From Mycolicibacterium sp. GF69 (lineage in GTDB: Bacteria > Actinomycetota > Actinomycetes > Mycobacteriales > Mycobacteriaceae): a DNA stretch of 64,000 nucleotides. The notes beneath the pieces were generated by a model. That model saw only the letters and a program-made list of their open reading frames with translations. It made no database searches and was not told the origin of the DNA. The translations under genes were made by a program, and so were the position numbers. Every line of letters begins with the position of its first letter. The first letter of the stretch is position 1. Positions 25,648-34,600 of the stretch are shown here, one piece after another. The stretch is taken from the NCBI RefSeq assembly GCF_003284965.1, contig NZ_QMEW01000006.1:159288-223287 (forward strand). The letters run 5' to 3'.

Positions 25648-27127
25648 GACGATGGACGCGCTGGTGCGTCGGCGTGCCGCTGAGCACGGCGCCAAGCCGA
25701 TGGTGATCGACCCGGCGGACCGGATCACCTACGCCGAACTCGACACGGCGACCCGGGAATTGGCTGCCGCGTTCATCGCCGCCGGAGTGGGCAAGGGCAG
25801 CCGGGTGGGGTTGATCATGCCCAACTGTGTCGAGTGGGTGCGGATCGCGATCGCGCTGACCCGTGTCGGCGCGGTGCTGGTGCCGCTGAGCACGCTGCTG
25901 CAGCCGCCCGAGTTGGTGGCTCAGTTGCGCGTGGCGTCGGTGCAGTTCCTGGTGGCCGTCGAGGAGTTCCGCGGCCATCGGTATCTGGAGGACGTGTCCG
26001 ATGCACGGGCGAACCTGCCGGCCCTGCGGGAGATCTGGCGCGCGGACCGACTGCCGTCGGGAGGCCGGGCGCCCGTCGATGAGATCACGGCGGCCGTCAC
26101 ACCCAGCGACCCGCTGGTGATCATGTTCACCTCTGGCAGCAGCGGCCCACCCAAGGGTGTGATCCATTCGCACGGCAACGCTCTGGCCGCGGTGCGGTCG
26201 GGTTTGAGCGCGCGCTGCATCTCCGCCGACACCCGGCTGTACCTGCCGATGCCGTTCTTCTGGGTGGGCGGCTTCGGCAGCGGCATCCTGTCCACCCTGC
26301 TGGCGGGCGCCACCCTGGTCACCGAGGAAATCCCCAAACCCGAGACGACGCTGCGTCTCATCGAACGTGAACGCGTCACGTTGTTTCGCGGCTGGCCCGA
26401 TCAGGCCGAGGCGCTGGCGCGACAAGCTGCCGGTGCCGATCTGTCGTCGCTGCGGCCCGGCAGCCTGGCCGCGCTGCTGCCCGCCGAGCAGCGGGGTGAG
26501 CCGGGAGCGCGGGCGAACCTGTTCGGCATGACCGAGTCTTTCGGTCCGTATTGCGGTTACCCCGCCGACACCGACATGCCCCGGTCGGCATGGGGCAGTT
26601 GCGGGAAACCGTTCGCCGGGATGGACGTTCGGATCGTCGACCCGGACAGCGGTGAGCCGGTGCCGACCGGGACCATCGGGATGATCCAGATCCGCGGACC
26701 GCACGTACTCCGTGGTATCTGCCGCCGCAGCCGCGAAGATGTCTTCACCGCGGACGGCTTCTATCCCACCGGCGACCTCGGCCACCTCGACGACGACGGC
26801 TTCATGTTCTATCACGGCCGCTGCGACGACATGTTCAAAGTCAGCGGCGCCACGGTCTACCCGAGCGAGGTCGAACAAGCCCTTCGAACCATCGACGGCG
26901 TGCACAACGCGATCGTCACCGACGTGGCCGGTGCGGTCGGCGCGGTCGTGATCACCGGCCGACCTGTTGCGGAGTTGCGCGCTGAGGCCCGAAAGCGACT
27001 GAGCACGTTCAAGGTCCCGACCGTCTGGCTTATCACCGAGTCCGACGACGACATCCCGCGCAAGGCGACCGGCAAGGTGGACGTGAATAAGGTGCGGGAC
27101 TTACTGCGCGAACAGATTTCGGTGTAG
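25640..27127 (+). CDS. AMP-binding acyl-CoA synthetase (third of three)
   Basis: 495-residue adenylate-forming enzyme, starting at ATG 25640 with an 8-bp overlap with the previous gene. The P-loop is TSGSSGPPKGVIH, the adenine site NLFGMTESFG, the hinge region FYPTGDLGHLDDDG and the C-terminal Lys lies in KATGKVDVNK. All expected catalytic residues are present. It is the last gene of the rightward operon from 20257, and its stop codon lies inside the strong hairpin at 27121-27157. Confidence 0.89.
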   Translation: MSETMDALVRRRAAEHGAKPMVIDPADRITYAELDTATRELAAAFIAAGVGKGSRVGLIMPNCVEWVRIAIALTRVGAVLVPLSTLLQPPELVAQLRVASVQFLVAVEEFRGHRYLEDVSDARANLPALREIWRADRLPSGGRAPVDEITAAVTPSDPLVIMFTSGSSGPPKGVIHSHGNALAAVRSGLSARCISADTRLYLPMPFFWVGGFGSGILSTLLAGATLVTEEIPKPETTLRLIERERVTLFRGWPDQAEALARQAAGADLSSLRPGSLAALLPAEQRGEPGARANLFGMTESFGPYCGYPADTDMPRSAWGSCGKPFAGMDVRIVDPDSGEPVPTGTIGMIQIRGPHVLRGICRRSREDVFTADGFYPTGDLGHLDDDGFMFYHGRCDDMFKVSGATVYPSEVEQALRTIDGVHNAIVTDVAGAVGAVVITGRPVAELRAEARKRLSTFKVPTVWLITESDDDIPRKATGKVDVNKVRDLLREQISV

Positions 27128-27157
27128 TTGGTTGCGGTCGGCGCAACCAACTACATC
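27121..27157. terminator. Bidirectional hairpin, copy 2 of a repeated element
   Basis: A 16-bp stem with one G-U pair (GGTGTAGTTGGTTGCG and CGCAACCAACTACATC) closes a 5-base loop (GTCGG). It lies between convergent genes ending at 27127 and 27169 and contains the stop codon of the first. It matches the reverse complement of the hairpin at 16494-16532 at 35 of 38 positions. Confidence 0.7.
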
Positions 27158-27168
27158 CGAGTCGCGAT

Positions 27169-27837
27169 CTAAGTGATCACGCCACGCTCGGTGAGGTGCT
27201 CGATCAACGGCTCCGCGCCCGCCGCCAGATGCTCGGACATCTCGGTGCGGGCTCGGCTTTCGTCGTGTTGCTCGAGCGCGGACAGCAGCCGCCGGTGGTG
27301 GTCGTTGGACTGCTCCGGCCAGCCGGCGATGACCGGGAACACCGACTCCGGGGCGTAACGCGTGATCTGCGACATCAACTGCGCGAGCTTCGGGGAGTCG
27401 GCGGCCACGTTGATGGCGCGGTGAAACTCGTGGTTGAGCCGGACCGCTCGCTCGTCGTCGGCGGCGGCATAGGCAGCCTCGAGGTCGGACTGGATCTGCT
27501 TGAGCTCACCCAACTGCTCATCGGTGATATTGGCCGCGGCCCGCGCCGCCAGCTCACCGCCGATGTGCGCCTGCACATTCGACACGTCGGTCAGATCGCG
27601 GCCGGTGACCGCCAAGACGACGAACCCTCGGCGCGGCTGCTGAGCGAGCAGGCCTTCCGCCTTCAACTCGAACAGCGCTTCCCGTACCGGGGTGACGCTG
27701 ATCCCGAGTTCGGCGGCCAGCTGTTCCAGCCGCACGTACTCGCCGGCGGCGTAGGTGCCGTCGAAGATGCGCTTGCGCACGAAACGTGCGACGTCCTCGG
27801 CAAGTTGAGGACGGAAAGCGAAATCCGGGGCCGTCAC
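27169..27837 (-). CDS. GntR family (FCD subfamily) transcriptional regulator
   Basis: 222-residue regulator with an N-terminal winged helix (EQLAAELGISVTPVREALFELKAEGL at about residues 42-67) and a C-terminal FCD domain (RLNHEFHRAINVAADSPKLAQL) whose acidic and His positions usually hold a metal. The GTG start at 27837 is 2 bp after the stop of the FadE gene, so it is the last gene of the leftward operon from 31002. The palindrome at 31047-31065, between this operon and the divergent FadE/SDR pair, is its most likely target. Acyl or acid intermediates are plausible ligands. Confidence 0.88.
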   Translation of the reverse strand: MTAPDFAFRPQLAEDVARFVRKRIFDGTYAAGEYVRLEQLAAELGISVTPVREALFELKAEGLLAQQPRRGFVVLAVTGRDLTDVSNVQAHIGGELAARAAANITDEQLGELKQIQSDLEAAYAAADDERAVRLNHEFHRAINVAADSPKLAQLMSQITRYAPESVFPVIAGWPEQSNDHHRRLLSALEQHDESRARTEMSEHLAAGAEPLIEHLTERGVIT

Positions 27838-27839
27838 GG

Positions 27840-29033
27840 TCAGACCTGATAATCGGCGAGCAACCGCTTGCTGATGATGTTCTTCTGGATCTCGCTGGTA
27901 CCCTCGCCGATCAGCAGGAACGGCGCGTCGCGCATCAACCGCTCGATCTCGTATTCCTTCGAGTAACCGTAACCGCCGTGGATTCGGAAGCTCTGCTGCG
28001 TGACCTCCGAGCAGAACTCGCTTGCGAGGTACTTGGCCATGCCGGCCGCGACGTCGTTGCGTTCGCCCGAGTCCTTCAATCGCGCGGCGTTGACCATCAT
28101 CAGGTGCGCGGCTTCGACTTTGGTTGCCATCTCAGCCAATTGGAAGGCGATCGCCTGATGCTCGGCGATCGGCCTGCCGAAGGTCTGGCGCTGCTGGGCG
28201 TAGCGCACCGCGAGCTCGAAGGCCCGGATACCCACCCCGCATGCCCGCGCTGAGACGTTGACCCGGCCCACCTCGATTCCGTCCATCATCTGGAAGAACC
28301 CCTGGCCCGGTGCCTCGCCGAGGACGTCATCGGCCTGCGCCGCGTAGCCGTCGAAGATCAACTCGGTGGTGTCGATGCCCTTGTACCCGAGCTTGTCGAG
28401 CTTGCCCGGGATCGTCAGCCCGGGCGCGACTTCGCCGTAGCCGACCGGCTTTTCGAGGAGGAACGCGGTCAGGTTGCGGTGCGGCTTGTCGGCCCCCTCG
28501 TCCGTGCGCACCAGCACCGCGACCAGCGTGGACGTGCCACCGTTCGTCAACCACATCTTCTGACCGTCGATCCGATAGCTCCCGTCGGCACTGCGAGTGG
28601 CACGCGTCCGGATCGCTGCGACGTCGGAACCCAATTCCGGCTCGGACATCGAGAACGCACCGCGGGTCTCGCCCGTGGCCATCCGCGGCAGATACCGCTG
28701 TTTCTGCGCTTCGGTGCCGTGCTGACGCAGCATGTAGGCGACGATGAAGTGCGTGTTGAGAACACCGGAGATGCTCATCCAGCCGCGGGCCAGTTCCTCG
28801 ACACACAGCGCGTACGTCAACAGTGATTCGCCGAGGCCGCCGTACTCCTCGGGGATCATCAAACCAAACAGGCCCATCTCCCGCATCTGGTCGACGATGA
28901 CTTGCGGGTAGGTGTCGGTCTTCTCGAACTCCGGCGCGTTCGGGATGATTTCCTTCTCGACGAATTGCCGTACCGTGGCCAGGATTTCGGTCTGCACCTC
29001 GGTGAGGCCGACCGTCTGCGCCAGTTTCGTCAT
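27840..29033 (-). CDS. Acyl-CoA dehydrogenase (canonical)
   Basis: 397-residue acyl-CoA dehydrogenase with the complete family pattern: GLMIPEEYGG, FSMSEPELGSD, KMWLTNGG, and a C-terminal IGEGTSEIQKNII that carries the MCAD-type catalytic Glu. It therefore looks like a homotetrameric, fully active enzyme, unlike the FadE pairs at 6782 and 36479. The start ATG 29033 overlaps the thiolase stop by 4 bp, and the longer open frame upstream is only shadow sequence. It provides the first oxidation step in an operon that also has a thiolase and an SDR. Confidence 0.93.
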   Translation of the reverse strand: MTKLAQTVGLTEVQTEILATVRQFVEKEIIPNAPEFEKTDTYPQVIVDQMREMGLFGLMIPEEYGGLGESLLTYALCVEELARGWMSISGVLNTHFIVAYMLRQHGTEAQKQRYLPRMATGETRGAFSMSEPELGSDVAAIRTRATRSADGSYRIDGQKMWLTNGGTSTLVAVLVRTDEGADKPHRNLTAFLLEKPVGYGEVAPGLTIPGKLDKLGYKGIDTTELIFDGYAAQADDVLGEAPGQGFFQMMDGIEVGRVNVSARACGVGIRAFELAVRYAQQRQTFGRPIAEHQAIAFQLAEMATKVEAAHLMMVNAARLKDSGERNDVAAGMAKYLASEFCSEVTQQSFRIHGGYGYSKEYEIERLMRDAPFLLIGEGTSEIQKNIISKRLLADYQV

Positions 29034-30244
29034 GCGTCCACCCTCTCGAACACCGCGGCTAGTCCCTGTCCCCCGCCGATGCACATGGTCTCCAAGCCGT
29101 AGCGCGCGCCGCGCCTGGTCAACTCGCGCGCCAACGTCGCCAGCATCCGGCCACCGGTCGCACCGACGGGATGCCCCAGCGAGATCCCGGATCCGTGCAC
29201 ATTCGTCCGGTCGCGGTCGGCGTCGCCGAAATCCCATGCGCGCATCACGGCAAGCGCCTGCGCGGCGAAGGCCTCGTTCAGTTCGATCAGGTCGATGTCG
29301 CTCAGCGAGAGCCCCGCCTTGGCCAGCGCGACCTCCGTGGCGGGCACCGGACCGATGCCCATGATGTTGGGCGCCACGCCAGCCGAACCCCACGACACCA
29401 TCCGCACGAGCGGGGTCAGCCCCAGTTCCTCGGCCTTTTCGCGGGTGGTCACCACGCACATCGACGCGGCGTCGTTCTGGCCGCTCGCGTTGCCCGCGGT
29501 GACCGTCGCGTCCGGATCTTGCTTACGAAGTACGGGTTTCAGCTTCGCCAGCGACTCAAGCGAGGTGTCCGGGCGCGGGTGCTCGTCGGTGTCGATCCGC
29601 TGCTCGCCCTCGCGGGTGTGCACGGTGACCGGCACGATCTCCTCGGCCAGGATGCCGTCTTTCTGCGCGGCCACCGCGCGCCGGTGAGACGTCACCGCCA
29701 ACTCGTCCTGCTCCTCGCGCGAAATGCCGTACTCCCGGCGCAGGTTCTCCGCGGTCTCGAGCATCCCGCCGGGCACCGGGTAGTGCTTGCCGCCGGCGGT
29801 GGTGCGTCCGCGCGCCAACGAGTCGTGCAGCATGACACCGCCGGGCGAAGGCCCCCGGCGGATGTCGGTCGAATAGAACGTCACATTGCTCATGCTCTCC
29901 GCGCCGCCTGCCACCACAACGTCGTTGTCGCCGTTGGCAACTTGCAAACATGCCTGAATGACCGCTTGCAGGCCCGAACCGCATCGCCGGTCGACCTGCA
30001 TACCCGGGACGGTCACCGGCAGGCCGGCGTCGAGCGCCACCACGCGCCCGATGGCGGGGGCTTCGCTGCTCGGATAGCAGTGCCCCAGAATCACGTCTTG
30101 CACTGCGGCAGGGTCGATTCCGGTGCGCTCCAGCAGTCCTTTGAGCGCGGTGACGCCGAGGTCGACGGCGGTCATCGACTTGAACATGCCGCCGTAACGG
30201 CCGATCGGCGTCCGTACCGGTTCGCAGATGACGGCCTCGCGCAT
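29030..30244 (-). CDS. Acetyl-CoA acetyltransferase (thiolase)
   Basis: 404-residue thiolase. The nucleophile is the Cys of VDRRCGSGLQAV. The His is in GISLGHPVGATGGRM and the second Cys in MCIGGGQGLA. It has ordinary length and no missing residues. Its ATG shares a base region with the SDR stop at 30244 and its own stop overlaps the FadE start, so the three genes are coupled. It would perform the final thiolytic cleavage of the beta-oxidation unit formed with the FadE and SDR. Confidence 0.93.
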   Translation of the reverse strand: MREAVICEPVRTPIGRYGGMFKSMTAVDLGVTALKGLLERTGIDPAAVQDVILGHCYPSSEAPAIGRVVALDAGLPVTVPGMQVDRRCGSGLQAVIQACLQVANGDNDVVVAGGAESMSNVTFYSTDIRRGPSPGGVMLHDSLARGRTTAGGKHYPVPGGMLETAENLRREYGISREEQDELAVTSHRRAVAAQKDGILAEEIVPVTVHTREGEQRIDTDEHPRPDTSLESLAKLKPVLRKQDPDATVTAGNASGQNDAASMCVVTTREKAEELGLTPLVRMVSWGSAGVAPNIMGIGPVPATEVALAKAGLSLSDIDLIELNEAFAAQALAVMRAWDFGDADRDRTNVHGSGISLGHPVGATGGRMLATLARELTRRGARYGLETMCIGGGQGLAAVFERVDA

Positions 30245-31002
30245 CAGATGTGCCTCCCGCCGGTGACCTCGAGTACGTTGCCGGTCATATATGACGACAG
30301 GTCGCTGGCCAGAAACAGCGCCACCTTCGCCACTTCGGCCGGCTCCCCCGCGCGACCCATCGGTATCTCTGCGAGTTTTTCATCCCAAATACGTTGCGGC
30401 ATCGCCTCTGTCATCGCCGACCGGATCAAACCTGGCTGGATTGCGTTGACCCGGATACCGAGGTGGGCCAGCTCTTTAGCGGCCGCTTTCGTCATACCGA
30501 CAATGCCGGCCTTCGCTGCCGAATAGTTCGTCTGCCCGACAAGACCGACCTTGCCCGAGATCGACGACATGTTGATGATCGCGCCCCGCTTGTTCTCGCG
30601 CATGATCGGAGCGGCGGCCTTCAACCCGTTCCACGTGCCCTTCAGATGTACGGCGATGACCTGGTCGAACTGCTCCTCGGTCATCTTGCGAAGCGTTGCG
30701 TCGCGGGTGATCCCGGCGTTGTTCACCATGATGTCCAGGCCGCCGAACCGCTCCACCGCCGCGCCGACCAAAGATTCGACCTCGTCGGGCTTGGTGACGT
30801 CGCTGCGCACCGCGAAGGCAACTGGATCATTGGCGGAGCCGCCGAGTCGCTGGGCCGCCTCCTCTGTCGCCGCGAGGTCGAGATCACCGAGGACCACGCG
30901 GGCACCCTCGGCGATGAACCGTTCGGCGATCGCATACCCCAGCCCCTGCGCACCTCCGGTGACGACGGCCGTCTGTCCGGTCAGCAGCGACACCTGCTTC
31001 AC
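30244..31002 (-). CDS. Short-chain dehydrogenase, 3-hydroxyacyl-CoA/FabG-like
   Basis: 252-residue classical SDR of the FabG type. It has the TGGAQGLG cofactor motif, NNAGITRD, a catalytic Ser in NMSSISG and YSAAK, then a C-terminal [20 protein letters not shown] after beta-2 suggests an acidic residue that would favour NAD. It probably oxidises a 3-hydroxyacyl-CoA before the thiolase step. It is first in the leftward operon, with a divergent promoter shared with the FadE at 31122. Confidence 0.88.
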   Translation of the reverse strand: MKQVSLLTGQTAVVTGGAQGLGYAIAERFIAEGARVVLGDLDLAATEEAAQRLGGSANDPVAFAVRSDVTKPDEVESLVGAAVERFGGLDIMVNNAGITRDATLRKMTEEQFDQVIAVHLKGTWNGLKAAAPIMRENKRGAIINMSSISGKVGLVGQTNYSAAKAGIVGMTKAAAKELAHLGIRVNAIQPGLIRSAMTEAMPQRIWDEKLAEIPMGRAGEPAEVAKVALFLASDLSSYMTGNVLEVTGGRHI

Positions 31003-31046
31003 CCCTTCCGCTGGTCAAGGCCCACCCAGGGCCGCATCAATCGAAC

Positions 31047-31065
31047 ATCATATTTCATATATGAT
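31047..31065. promoter_or_regulatory. AT-rich palindrome in divergent promoter
   Basis: ATCATAT-ttcat-ATATGAT has perfect 7-bp arms and overlaps the perfect 10-bp palindrome TCATATATGA (31055-31064). It stands between starts at 31002 and 31122 and is strikingly AT-rich for this genome. It could be the operator of the GntR protein at 27169 and may overlap a -10 element. Confidence 0.5.
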
Positions 31066-31121
31066 CGCGCCAGCCCGGGGGCAGCGGCCGGCGACGAGAC
31101 GAAAGAGTGGAGCATCAGGCG

Positions 31122-32294
31122 ATGGCGACGTCCGAAGTCAGCGACGACGACTTCCAGGAGATCCTGGCCCAGACTCGTCACTTTGTCCGGACCGCGGTGA
31201 TCCCGCGTGAACAGGAGATCTTGGCGAGCGACCAAGTTCCCGACGACCTGCGCGCGCAGGCGAAAACGATGGGGCTGTTCGGCTATGCGATCCCTGCGCA
31301 GTGGGGCGGGCTGGGACTGAACCTGGCGCAGGACGTCGAGCTCGCGATGGAACTCGGTTACACCTCACTGGCACTGCGCTCGATGTTCGGCACCAACAAC
31401 GGCATCGCCGGACAGGTTCTGGTCGGTTTCGGCACCGACGAGCAGAAGGCGCGCTGGCTCGAGCCGATGGCCACGGGCGACGTTGTCGCGTCCTTCGCGC
31501 TGACCGAACCCGGCGCCGGCTCCAATCCGTCCGGCCTGCGCACCAAAGCCGCGCAGCGCAACGGGGATTGGGTCATCTCGGGCCAGAAGCGGTTCATCAC
31601 CAACGCGCCGACGGCCGATCTGTTCGTGGTGTTCGCGCGCACGCGTCCGGCCGACGCGGACGGCGCAGGCATCGCGGTGTTCCTGGTGCCCGCCGACACC
31701 GCGGGCGTCCAGGTCGGCACCAAGGACGCGAAGATGGGCCAGGAGGGCGCCTGGACCGCGGACGTCAGCTTCGACGACGTGTGCGTGCCGGCGGAGGCGC
31801 TCGTCGGCGGCAGTGATGACATCGGTTACCGCGCCGCGATGATCTCCCTGGCGCGCGGGCGCGTGCACATCGCCGCGCTGGCGGTCGGAGCCGCACAGCG
31901 CGCGCTCGACGAGTCCATCGCCTACGCCGCGACCGCGACGCAAGGCGGCACCCCGATTGGAAATTTCCAGCTCGTGCAGGCGATGCTCGCCGACCAACAG
32001 ACTGGTGTACTGGCCGGGCGCGCCCTCGTCCGCGACACCGCGCGCCAGTGGGTCACCGGCGAGGACCGCCGGCTGGCGCCCTCGGCGGCGAAGCTCTTCT
32101 GCACCGAGATGGCCGGTGAGGTCGCCGATCTCGCGGTGCAGATCCACGGTGGCAGCGGCTACATGCGCGAGGTTCCCGTCGAACGCATCTACCGCGATGT
32201 GCGGCTGCTGCGCCTGTACGAGGGCACCAGCGAGATACAACGGCTCATCATCGGGTCGAACCTCGTCAAGGCCGCGCAGCGGGACAGCGCATGA
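31122..32294 (+). CDS. Acyl-CoA dehydrogenase (canonical)
   Basis: 390-residue acyl-CoA dehydrogenase. The motifs YAIPAQWGGLG, FALTEPGAGSNPSG and RFITNAPTADLF lead to the C-terminal LYEGTSEIQRLII with the catalytic Glu. The longer reading from GTG 31107 would add five residues. ATG 31122 is preferred because it gives the normal family N-terminus. Its stop overlaps the SDR ATG by 4 bp. Pairing with a mycofactocin-type SDR suggests that electrons or alcohol oxidation are handled by a dedicated redox carrier. Confidence 0.92.
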   Translation: MATSEVSDDDFQEILAQTRHFVRTAVIPREQEILASDQVPDDLRAQAKTMGLFGYAIPAQWGGLGLNLAQDVELAMELGYTSLALRSMFGTNNGIAGQVLVGFGTDEQKARWLEPMATGDVVASFALTEPGAGSNPSGLRTKAAQRNGDWVISGQKRFITNAPTADLFVVFARTRPADADGAGIAVFLVPADTAGVQVGTKDAKMGQEGAWTADVSFDDVCVPAEALVGGSDDIGYRAAMISLARGRVHIAALAVGAAQRALDESIAYAATATQGGTPIGNFQLVQAMLADQQTGVLAGRALVRDTARQWVTGEDRRLAPSAAKLFCTEMAGEVADLAVQIHGGSGYMREVPVERIYRDVRLLRLYEGTSEIQRLIIGSNLVKAAQRDSA

Positions 32295-33112
32295 CCGGGC
32301 GGCTGCACGGCAAAGTCGCGTTCATCACCGGCGCCGCACGCGGTCAAGGGCGGGCGCACGCGGTGCGGATGGCCAGTGAGGGCGCCGACATCATCGCGAT
32401 CGACATCGCCGGAAAGCTGCCCGCGTGCGTGCCCTACGACCATGCCACGCCCGAGGACCTCGCCGAGACCGCGCGGCTGGTCGAGGCCACCGGGAGGCGG
32501 ATCGTCACCGCCGAGATCGACATCCGGGACGCCGACGGATTGCGCCGGGTGGTCGCCGACGGGGTCGACCGATTCGGGCGCCTCGACGTGATCGTGGCCA
32601 ACGCAGGTATCTCGCCACCGCAGGTGTGGGACGAGATCACGCCGGAGGACTTTCGCGACGTGATGGACGTCAACGTGACGGGCACCTGGAACACCGTGAT
32701 GGCCGGCGCGCAGAAGATGATCGACGGCGGTCGCGGCGGGTCCATCATCCTGATCAGCTCGGCTGCGGGAATCAAGTTGCAGCCGTTCATGATCCACTAC
32801 ACGGCCAGCAAGCACGCCGTCACCGGGATGGCCCGCGCATTCGCCGCCGAGCTCGGCAAGCACTCGATCCGGGTCAACAGCGTGCACCCCGGTCCGGTCA
32901 ACACCCCGATGGGGTCGGGCGACATGATCACCGCGATCGGCAAGGCGATGGAGACCAACCCTCAGCTGGCGAACATGATGACGCCGTTCCTGCCGACCTG
33001 GGTGCTCGAACCCGAGGATGTTTCCGACGTGGTCTGCTGGCTGGCCAGCGACGAGTCGAAATACATCACGGCCACCGGAATTTCGGTGGATCAGGGCTCG
33101 ACCCAGTACTGA
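32291..33112 (+). CDS. Mycofactocin-coupled SDR family oxidoreductase
   Basis: 273-residue SDR with the hallmarks of the mycofactocin-dependent subfamily. These are GKVAFITGAARGQGRAHA at the N-terminus, an extended loop after beta-2 (PYDHATPEDLAETARLVE) and ANAGISPP. The catalytic Tyr-Lys lies in YTASKHA. Members of this subfamily carry a non-exchangeable NAD and pass electrons to the RiPP-derived cofactor mycofactocin. The mycofactocin biosynthesis genes are not in this window. It is translationally coupled to a FadE and probably oxidises a hydroxyl on the pathway substrate. Confidence 0.92.
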   Translation: MTGRLHGKVAFITGAARGQGRAHAVRMASEGADIIAIDIAGKLPACVPYDHATPEDLAETARLVEATGRRIVTAEIDIRDADGLRRVVADGVDRFGRLDVIVANAGISPPQVWDEITPEDFRDVMDVNVTGTWNTVMAGAQKMIDGGRGGSIILISSAAGIKLQPFMIHYTASKHAVTGMARAFAAELGKHSIRVNSVHPGPVNTPMGSGDMITAIGKAMETNPQLANMMTPFLPTWVLEPEDVSDVVCWLASDESKYITATGISVDQGSTQY

Positions 33113-33151
33113 CAGTCAGGGCATCTGCTCGTCCGCCCCATGCACAGCAGC

Positions 33152-33604
33152 TCAGCGGATGAAGCGGACGATCGACTCCGCCACAGCGGCGGGCTTCTCC
33201 GAACCCTCGATCTCGATCGTGGTCGTCATCGTCGACTGCACCGCTCCGTCGAGCTGGTCGATCTTCGTCAGCTCCGCCCGCGCTCGGATCTTGGCCCCGA
33301 CCTTCACCGGCGTGATGAAGCGAACCTTGTTGTAGCCGTAATTGATCGCCATCGTGACATTGCCGACCGTGTACAGCTGATGGGAGAAGTGCGGCAGCAG
33401 CGACAAGGTCAGCAAACCGTGCGCGATGGTTCCGCCGAACGGGCCGCCGGCGGCTTTCTCCGGGTCGACGTGGATCCACTGGTGGTCTTCTGTCGCGTCG
33501 GCGAACAGGTCGACGCGGTCCTGGGTGACCTCGAGCCACTCCGTCGGGCCGAGCTGGCTGCCCTCGGCCGCGATGAGCTCGTCGAGGTCGCTGAACTTCT
33601 TCAC
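33152..33604 (-). CDS. MaoC family enoyl-CoA hydratase (hydratase-2 type)
   Basis: 150-residue hotdog hydratase, (R)-specific type. The active-site pair is visible as D40 and H45 in DATEDHQWIHVD, followed by GGTIAHGLLTLSLLPHF. Length equals single-domain MaoC/PhaJ proteins. It would hydrate 2-enoyl-CoA and could supply the hydratase step that many of the local crotonases, lacking their Glu pair, may not perform. It is convergent with the mycofactocin-type SDR, 39 bp away. Confidence 0.92.
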   Translation of the reverse strand: MKKFSDLDELIAAEGSQLGPTEWLEVTQDRVDLFADATEDHQWIHVDPEKAAGGPFGGTIAHGLLTLSLLPHFSHQLYTVGNVTMAINYGYNKVRFITPVKVGAKIRARAELTKIDQLDGAVQSTMTTTIEIEGSEKPAAVAESIVRFIR

Positions 33605-33630
33605 AACTTCTCCTTCGTACCGACTAGAAG

Positions 33631-33666
33631 ATTCGGCTGAACGACGACGGTCCGGCTGCCGAATCG
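33631..33666. terminator. Hairpin downstream of the FAD-like gene
   Basis: GATTCGGC (33631-33638) pairs with GCCGAATC (33659-33666) across a 20-base loop. It lies between the stop of the leftward gene at 33728 and the MaoC start at 33604. It could end leftward transcription; without a U-tract the evidence is modest. Confidence 0.3.
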
Positions 33667-33727
33667 GATTCTGCGACCCTCACAGTGCCACAGCGCCGCG
33701 CGACGCACCTGCGACGGGCCGCAGCTG

Positions 33728-34600
33728 CTAATCACCGAGAGTCGGATACCCGTGCAGCTTTGCGCATCGCCACGGCGACGGCTGGCGGTACGTCGCACGC
33801 AGGTCTGCGGGCAAGCGCCGGCCACGCGCCTGGCACATCTGCGACGCCGGCACCGCCGCCGGCTCCGAGGTCAACAACTCAACGCGACCGAACCGGCTTG
33901 CTCGCTGGCCGACCAGACAGACCCGCAGATCGGCGCTGGAACGTCGGCGCCCTTCCGAAAGTCGCACGGGCCCGCGGGCAACCGTGACACCACGACGGGC
34001 GCGCACCGCCAACGGGCCGTCGGCAGTGGCGAACACCGCTCCCACCGCGACACCTCTCTCGAACACCAGGCGCTGCAGCGCATGGTCGCGGTGCACCTCG
34101 ATGCCGCGCTCTGCCACACCCACGTCGAGCCAGTCGAGCACCGCGCCGGCGTCATCGCGGGAATCGGCGCTCAGCGCACCGATCTCGAACACCTCGAGAA
34201 GCTCTCCATCGGCTGTCTGCACGGTCTTCGCGTGCCAATCCGCAACGCGGGTGGAGAGGAATCCGAACGGTGTCGCCAGACACTGCGCCGCCCACTCCCG
34301 CAGCCGGGCCCCCACGAACGGCGCGACCGTGCAGCCCATCTCGGCCGCTGAACGCGAGGGCACCACGCGGATCGGCACTTCGAGGTCGTAGGACGGTCGC
34401 AGATCGGGTGTCACCTCGGCGAAGAAGTGCTTGGTCCATGCATCGGCCACATCCGTGGCAAGCCACGGGCCCCCGACGATGTTAGGAGCCTCGGCGAGGA
34501 ACACCGCACCGCCCAGATCGTCGATCGCGATGGCATGCGCCAAGCCGGCCGCAGCGCCGGCGCACACCATGTCGACTTCCTCGTCCCACACCACCGTCAT
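33728..34600 (-). CDS. FAD-binding-like protein, related to KstD/fumarate reductase N-termini
   Basis: 290-residue protein. The N-terminus (DEEVDMVCAGAAAGLAHAIAI) resembles the dinucleotide-binding start of FAD-dependent 3-ketosteroid dehydrogenases and fumarate reductases, but the glycine pattern is degraded (AGAAAG instead of GxGxxG). PFVGARLREWAAQC and a GVTVARGPVRLS stretch recall the same family. It is much shorter than KstD (about 560 residues) and lacks the catalytic C-terminal half. It may be a small stand-alone relative or a decayed copy. It is divergent from the TetR gene at 34861, which may control it. Confidence 0.6.
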   Translation of the reverse strand: MTVVWDEEVDMVCAGAAAGLAHAIAIDDLGGAVFLAEAPNIVGGPWLATDVADAWTKHFFAEVTPDLRPSYDLEVPIRVVPSRSAAEMGCTVAPFVGARLREWAAQCLATPFGFLSTRVADWHAKTVQTADGELLEVFEIGALSADSRDDAGAVLDWLDVGVAERGIEVHRDHALQRLVFERGVAVGAVFATADGPLAVRARRGVTVARGPVRLSEGRRRSSADLRVCLVGQRASRFGRVELLTSEPAAVPASQMCQARGRRLPADLRATYRQPSPWRCAKLHGYPTLGD

